Shown here: piece by piece, positions 5,691-9,123 of the stretch | How the letters are laid out: each line of letters begins with the position of its first letter | Position numbering within the stretch: the first letter of the stretch is position 1 | Source of the DNA: Thermococcus sp. | GTDB lineage: Archaea; Methanobacteriota_B; Thermococci; Thermococcales; Thermococcaceae | Assembly (NCBI GenBank): GCA_021160985.1 | Contig: JAGHBN010000130.1 | Location: 1-9,123 of the forward strand | Reading direction: 5' to 3' | Length of the DNA: 9,123 bases | Program-made: the position numbers and the translations under genes | Notes under the pieces: generated by a model | Told to the model about the DNA's origin: nothing | The model's database searches: none | The model's input: the letters and a program-made list of their open reading frames with translations, nothing else

Positions 5691-6593
5691 TCACTCCCGG
5701 TCTTTGTCACCGCTATTGCCTGTACCCTCGGACCTCTTCTGCGTACCTGGGCTGCTTTTGAGGAGTCTTTCGAGGTCTTCTTTCCTGATTGCTCCGAAAA
5801 ATGCTTTATCTGATAGTATGTTCTCTATCTCTTCGAAATCCGGCCTCCTGAATTCCCTTGAGAGGATGTTGAACTTCGTGGGCTCCAGGGTGTCGGGAGA
5901 AGCCAGCACGACCATGTACGTTCCGGTTGTGAGGGCGTAGTCCCTGAGCATGAAGAGGAGCTTTACTATGGTGCTGAAGTCGGAGTAGAACATCATGTAC
6001 TCGATCCCGTCTATGTAAACAACTCCCCCCGGGTTCTCGCGCATGAACTTCACGGCTTCCTCCCTGAGGATGTAGGGGCTGCCGGGACTCACCGCGTTGG
6101 GGGCTTGGACGTTGCTGAGCCACAGGAACACCTTTGGGGCGAAGCCGAACTTCGAGATCCACTCCTCGTACGGGTGTCTGCTGACGGCCATCACCGGAGC
6201 GCCCGTCATGTGGAGAACTTTCATTATGAGCTCCGCTTCGTCTTCGTTCTCCACGAGAAAAACGTTGGACTCCTTTATTCCTGCTTTCCCTGGCGAGATG
6301 GCACTGGGACTTCCTCTGAGAAGCTCCCTCAGTGAGAGGGCTGAAATGGTGGTGAATGCGGTCAGCGCAATGATTTCCGGGGCCCTTGGAGGTACGCCTT
6401 CAGTCGCTGCGGCGACCATGAGTGTGACACCTGCGAGCGCAAAGAGGCCAAATATAACCGACAGTTCGGTGGAGTATTCCGTCTTGTAGAGCTTCCCATG
6501 GCGATGGAGAAGAATAACCCTGATAAGGATGTATCCGGAGGCGCCCGCCAGCACGAGCCCTTCCACAAAGGTTGCGGCGTCGATCTCACTCAC
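5691..6593 (-). CDS. DUF835 membrane protein B (three TM helices + DUF835)
   Basis: About 300 residues, unknown function; same layout as its downstream paralogue. Hydrophobic helices lie at about 11-31, 46-66 and 73-90 (counted from TTG 6599), followed by the DUF835 domain from about 112 to 250. Motifs are SNVFLVENEDEAELI, APVMAVSR (134-141), FLWLSNV (158-164) and VVYIDGIEYM (193-202). The last resembles a Walker B strand of RecA/KaiC-type folds, but the glycine/lysine Walker A loop is missing. The C-terminal tail is charged and low-complexity. The start is uncertain: TTG 6599 or GTG 6593. GTG is preferred because a promoter just upstream predicts initiation near 6596, leaving an almost leaderless message. 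It follows moaA by a short gap. Base composition is normal for the region (38 G+C in row 5881-5940), unlike the AT-rich paralogue. Confidence 0.88.
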   Translation of the reverse strand: MSEIDAATFVEGLVLAGASGYILIRVILLHRHGKLYKTEYSTELSVIFGLFALAGVTLMVAAATEGVPPRAPEIIALTAFTTISALSLRELLRGSPSAISPGKAGIKESNVFLVENEDEAELIMKVLHMTGAPVMAVSRHPYEEWISKFGFAPKVFLWLSNVQAPNAVSPGSPYILREEAVKFMRENPGGVVYIDGIEYMMFYSDFSTIVKLLFMLRDYALTTGTYMVVLASPDTLEPTKFNILSREFRRPDFEEIENILSDKAFFGAIRKEDLERLLKSSPGTQKRSEGTGNSGDKDRE

Positions 6594-6617
6594 CCACAAT
6601 CTTCTGTAGGGCGTTGT

Positions 6618-6634
6618 GATATTAAACTATTTCC
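6618..6634 (-). promoter_or_regulatory. BRE/TATA promoter of DUF835-B, overlapping the moaA stop
   Basis: The minus strand reads TGGAAATAG followed by TTTAATATC. The purine-rich TFB recognition element is formed by the last codon and stop of moaA. The predicted transcript start, near 6596, is within a few bases of the DUF835-B start codon, so the two DUF835 genes can be expressed independently of moaA. Confidence 0.6.
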
Positions 6635-7553
6635 AGTAAGGCTCTCTCATCAGGACGGCCTGATGGAGTATCTCCGCGATTTCTTCATCAGTTGCACCGT
6701 TTCTCATCGCTGTTAGGAAGTCTATAAGGTCGTCCTTCCTCAGCAGGCACGTCTTGAACTTGCCGTCGGAAGTGACCCTCAGGCGGGTGCAGTTGGCGCA
6801 GAAGACCGTGTTGTGCATCGCCCTCACGACCTCAACCTCGGCAGTGCCGTGCTTGGTGGGCACGAAGTACTTCCTCCGCCTGTGCATGCGCCTTTCGCGG
6901 ATCTCAACGGCGCGCTTTTCGAGCTCCTGCTCGACGGGCTTGAGCGGATAGAAGTACTTCTTAAAGAACTTGGTCTCGGTCATCTCCCTCGGCGCTTCGA
7001 GCTCGATTAGCTGGAGTATCGCCCCGGTCTTTGCGGCAAACTCGACCATGTCCCATATCTCGCCGTCGTTGAGGCCCCTCATGACCGTCATGTTGAGCTT
7101 GACGGGGCTGAGATACTTCACGGCCTCCTCTATGCCCTCCAGAACGGTTTCAAGCATGTCAACGCCGGTAATCCTGCGGTAAACGTCCGGCTTGAGGCTG
7201 TGGAGCGAGACGTTCACCCTGTCGAGGCCTGCTTTTGCGAGGGGCTTTGCGAGCTCGTTCAAGCGGCTTCCGTTGGTTGTCATGCTCAGGTCAATTACGT
7301 AGGGCTTTATCCTTTGGACGATTTCAAGGATGTCCTCCCTGACGGTCGGCTCACCGCCGGTTAGCTTGACCTTCCTTATTCCAAAGCGGGAAGCTATTCT
7401 CACGAGTCTCTCAATCTCCTCCGGCGTCATCTCGTTCGCGGCCAGAAAACGCTGTCCCTCGCGGTGGCAGAAGAAGCAGCGGAAGTTGCATTCCTGGGTG
7501 AGCGAAATCCTGAGGTTTGTCACGGGCCTGCCGAAGCGGTCGTAGAGGGTCAT
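6627..7553 (-). CDS. moaA: GTP 3',8-cyclase MoaA (radical SAM)
   Basis: 308-residue radical SAM enzyme that converts GTP to 3',8-cyclo-GTP, the first step of molybdopterin synthesis; in Thermococcales the pterin serves tungsten enzymes such as aldehyde ferredoxin oxidoreductases. The radical SAM cluster motif CNFRCFFC gives C22, C26 and C29. The SAM-binding TGGEP is at 65-69. The C-terminal cluster motif has C252, C255 and C269 (CX2C-X13-C), which is diagnostic of MoaA and separates it from other radical SAM proteins. The protein ends in EPYWK, without the double glycine found at the end of bacterial MoaA. ATG 7553 is preceded by GGTGG at 7558-7562, four bases away. No moaC or other cofactor gene is adjacent. 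Confidence 0.94.
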   Translation of the reverse strand: MTLYDRFGRPVTNLRISLTQECNFRCFFCHREGQRFLAANEMTPEEIERLVRIASRFGIRKVKLTGGEPTVREDILEIVQRIKPYVIDLSMTTNGSRLNELAKPLAKAGLDRVNVSLHSLKPDVYRRITGVDMLETVLEGIEEAVKYLSPVKLNMTVMRGLNDGEIWDMVEFAAKTGAILQLIELEAPREMTETKFFKKYFYPLKPVEQELEKRAVEIRERRMHRRRKYFVPTKHGTAEVEVVRAMHNTVFCANCTRLRVTSDGKFKTCLLRKDDLIDFLTAMRNGATDEEIAEILHQAVLMREPYWK

Positions 7554-7580
7554 TAAACCACCGAAGTAAGTCTCTAACGG

Positions 7581-7592
7581 TTTTAAAAAAAG
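7581..7592 (-). promoter_or_regulatory. TATA promoter of moaA
   Basis: The minus strand reads CTTTTTTTAAAA, the strongest TATA-like element in the 124-base divergent gap. Initiation around 7560-7563 would leave a leader only long enough for the GGTGG ribosome-binding site. Confidence 0.55.
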
Positions 7593-7604
7593 CTTTTGGG
7601 TAAG

Positions 7605-7619
7605 CGGAAATGTTTAACA
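7605..7619 (+). promoter_or_regulatory. BRE/TATA promoter of the 7678 gene and fau-1
   Basis: CGGAAAT fits the archaeal BRE consensus (C-R-N-A-A-N-T) and is followed directly by GTTTAACA as a TATA element. Initiation would fall near 7640, giving a leader of nearly 40 bases. A weaker A-rich candidate at 7630-7642 cannot be excluded. Confidence 0.5.
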
Positions 7620-7664
7620 GGTTCTCATCGAAAAGTAAAAGTAGGGGGAAAGGCCAGAATTTTT

Positions 7665-7672
7665 AGGAGGTG
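7665..7672 (+). promoter_or_regulatory. Strong ribosome binding site of the 7678 gene
   Basis: AGGAGGTG is a near-complete match to the anti-Shine-Dalgarno end of archaeal 16S rRNA, five bases before ATG 7678. It fixes the start codon and suggests efficient translation. Confidence 0.8.
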
Positions 7673-7677
7673 CGGGA

Positions 7678-8424
7678 ATGAACGTTGATGAAATTAAGGC
7701 CAAAATCTCTCGCCTCGAAAAGCTTCACGCTGATTTTGAGCGCGGTTTTCCCGGCATATATGAGGAGGTTGATAGGGAGACGCTTTTTGAGAGGGTCAAG
7801 AACCTGTATGCTATATCCAGGGAGAAGCTTGAGATAGCGACCTCTCTCTACCGTGAGCTCGCTTCCATAGGCGGTAGAACCGAGGATCTTGTCCGGGAGC
7901 TTTACCGGAATGAGTATCAGATGAAGTTCCGGCTTGAGGAGTTGCTCTCCCATTTGGTGCGTGAGGGCGACTACGAGGCAAAACTTAAGCTGAAGGGCTC
8001 TCTGGAAAGGCTTGTGCAGTTCCACAGGGTGTATGATTACGCCGTGAGGAAATCGCTGGGTGAACTCGGGAGTGAGGTTGAGGGGCTTGACCTGGTTTTG
8101 GGCGCCGAAAATAAGAAAAAGGTACCCTCTGGTATAATGGACAAGCTGTCGAAGGTGGAGGAGCTTGAGGCGGAGCTAAGGGTTATGAAGAGGTTCCTCT
8201 TCAGGCTTTACACTCACCCTGGAGATGTTCACAAGGTCGAGGAGGCCCTGATGGCCTGGCACTCCCGGGGGCTGCTATGGGTCGAGGCGAGAAACGTGGA
8301 GAAGGTGAGCGGCGTCCAGAACGCCGGTGAAATCCTTGAAGGCCTTACTCTCATTGGAGTGGTGGAAAAGAAAATGAGGGGTGGTGAAGGTGTCTACAGA
8401 CACAGAAGTTTCAGTTCGGATTAG
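7678..8424 (+). CDS. Uncharacterised helical protein with winged-helix-like C-terminus
   Basis: 248-residue protein that I do not recognise. It is mostly helical and highly charged with no membrane segment or signal peptide. Heptad-like stretches suggest coiled coil near residues 2-22 and 153-175, and residues about 34-130 form a long helical middle. Residues about 185-243 look like a winged helix: VEEALMAWHSRG, then VSGVQNAGEILEGLTLIGVV as a helix-turn-helix-like stretch, and a basic wing KKMRGGEGVYRHR. This suggests nucleic-acid binding, but no ligand can be named. The start is fixed by the strong ribosome binding site. Its last 35 bases overlap the fau-1 gene, so the two are translated from one message, hinting at a related role in RNA metabolism or its regulation; that is inference only. 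Confidence 0.85.
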   Translation: MNVDEIKAKISRLEKLHADFERGFPGIYEEVDRETLFERVKNLYAISREKLEIATSLYRELASIGGRTEDLVRELYRNEYQMKFRLEELLSHLVREGDYEAKLKLKGSLERLVQFHRVYDYAVRKSLGELGSEVEGLDLVLGAENKKKVPSGIMDKLSKVEELEAELRVMKRFLFRLYTHPGDVHKVEEALMAWHSRGLLWVEARNVEKVSGVQNAGEILEGLTLIGVVEKKMRGGEGVYRHRSFSSD

Positions 8425-9123
8425 GGGCATCTACAGCACCGCACTGACGAAGCTGTTCCTCGACAGGGGCTTTAAGATCGCCCAGCCGAGCAACAAAATC
8501 GCGGAACGCTTCAACTTTGAGAAGACCTACGACGAGTTTGATGTCGACATTTACGATAAGAAAGACAGGCAGGGCGTCATCCTCGTTGGAACGGAGGTTG
8601 AGAGGGCTAAGAAGGTCCTCGAGGAGGAGCTCATGGACGTTTTCTTCAGGAAGCTGCCCTACCAGCTCCACGCCATCTACAAAGGTATCGTCGTCCAGAA
8701 GGATGAAAAGTACGTTTACGTTGACATTGGAAGCGCAATAGGGACTCTGAGCAGGGAAGAGGCACCGGACGTCAGCGAGGGGGACGAAATCCTCGTTCAG
8801 GTCAAGAAGCACAACGTTTTGCCGAAGTTGAGCACTACCCTGACAATACCCGGTGATTACGCCGTTCTGATACCGAAGCCGATAGGGGCACAGAGGCACG
8901 TGAAAATATCGAGGAAGATACGCGACCAGAGCGAGAGGGAGAGGCTCCGCATACTCGGCCTCAGCATAGACCTCGGCGACTGGGGAATCCTGTGGAGAAC
9001 TGCTGCGGCCTACAAGGACTGGAACGTTCTGAGGGACGAGATAATCAGGCTGTCAAAGCTCGCGGACAGGATAGAGAAGTCCTTCTCTTACACCTCGCCC
9101 TCGCTCGTTATAGAGGGTAGGAA
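8390..9123 (+). CDS. fau-1: Ribonuclease FAU-1, RNase E/G family (partial, N-terminal half)
   Basis: First 244 codons of an RNase E/G-like protein; the Pyrococcus homologue FAU-1 is about 470 residues and binds AU-rich RNA and degrades or processes RNA. The N-terminus (VRIRGIYSTALTKLFLDRGF) matches that family. Residues about 95-140 form an S1-like RNA-binding domain (GIVVQKDEKYVYVDIGSAIG through VSEGDEILVQVK). GLSIDLGDWGILWRTAA (190-206) resembles the GxGxIxRTAA segment of RNase E. The later catalytic part lies beyond the window end. GTG 8390 is chosen; GTG 8381 and 8384 are also in frame after a TGA at 8375. GGGGTGG (8378-8384) lies five bases before GTG 8390. It overlaps the upstream gene by 35 bases and is likely coupled to it. 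Confidence 0.9.
   Translation, partial: MSTDTEVSVRIRGIYSTALTKLFLDRGFKIAQPSNKIAERFNFEKTYDEFDVDIYDKKDRQGVILVGTEVERAKKVLEEELMDVFFRKLPYQLHAIYKGIVVQKDEKYVYVDIGSAIGTLSREEAPDVSEGDEILVQVKKHNVLPKLSTTLTIPGDYAVLIPKPIGAQRHVKISRKIRDQSERERLRILGLSIDLGDWGILWRTAAAYKDWNVLRDEIIRLSKLADRIEKSFSYTSPSLVIEGR

Noticed and set aside
7686..7728. Possible C/D-box small RNA (TGATGA followed by CTGA)
   Set aside because: No C' or D' box and no terminal stem were found, and the region is the well-supported start of the 7678 coding sequence.

Overview
The window comes from a hyperthermophilic euryarchaeon of the order Thermococcales, most likely Thermococcus. The evidence is protein similarity recalled from memory: replication factor C subunits, Taw22, and an N-terminal match to the Pyrococcus FAU-1 ribonuclease. 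Archaeal BRE/TATA promoters, GGAGGTG-type ribosome binding sites and tightly packed genes agree with this. No tRNA, rRNA, CRISPR array, insertion sequence or intein was found.

Left part, plus strand: the end of the clamp-loader small subunit gene (rfcS) runs into the large subunit gene (rfcL, with a C-terminal PIP box). A T-rich terminator follows. Next is a separately promoted AAA ATPase of the AAA_14/DUF4143 type. Facing it on the minus strand is an MNT/HEPN toxin-antitoxin pair. The antitoxin gene (mntA) is intact. The toxin gene (hepT) is split by one extra base in a 4-base homopolymer, which removes the catalytic RX4HXY motif. Together the ATPase and the toxin-antitoxin pair form a small accessory islet between core genes.

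Middle, minus strand, transcribed from right to left: moaA (molybdenum/tungsten cofactor synthesis), two consecutive DUF835 membrane proteins (called DUF835-B and DUF835-A here) and taw22 (tRNA-Phe G37 and wyosine methylation). The two DUF835 proteins share one architecture: three N-terminal membrane helices and a cytoplasmic RecA/KaiC-like domain that keeps a Walker B-like strand but no visible Walker A. DUF835-A is strikingly AT-rich next to its neighbours and its 3' end overlaps the start of taw22 by 65 bases. A perfect 16-bp palindrome lies between the two DUF835 genes.

Right part, plus strand, divergent from moaA: an unrecognised protein with helical/coiled-coil segments and a likely winged-helix C-terminus. 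It overlaps by 35 bases the first half of the gene for the RNase E/G-like ribonuclease FAU-1, which is cut by the window end.

The most interesting points are the frameshifted toxin beside an intact antitoxin, the tandem DUF835 membrane pair, and the uncharacterised gene coupled to fau-1.
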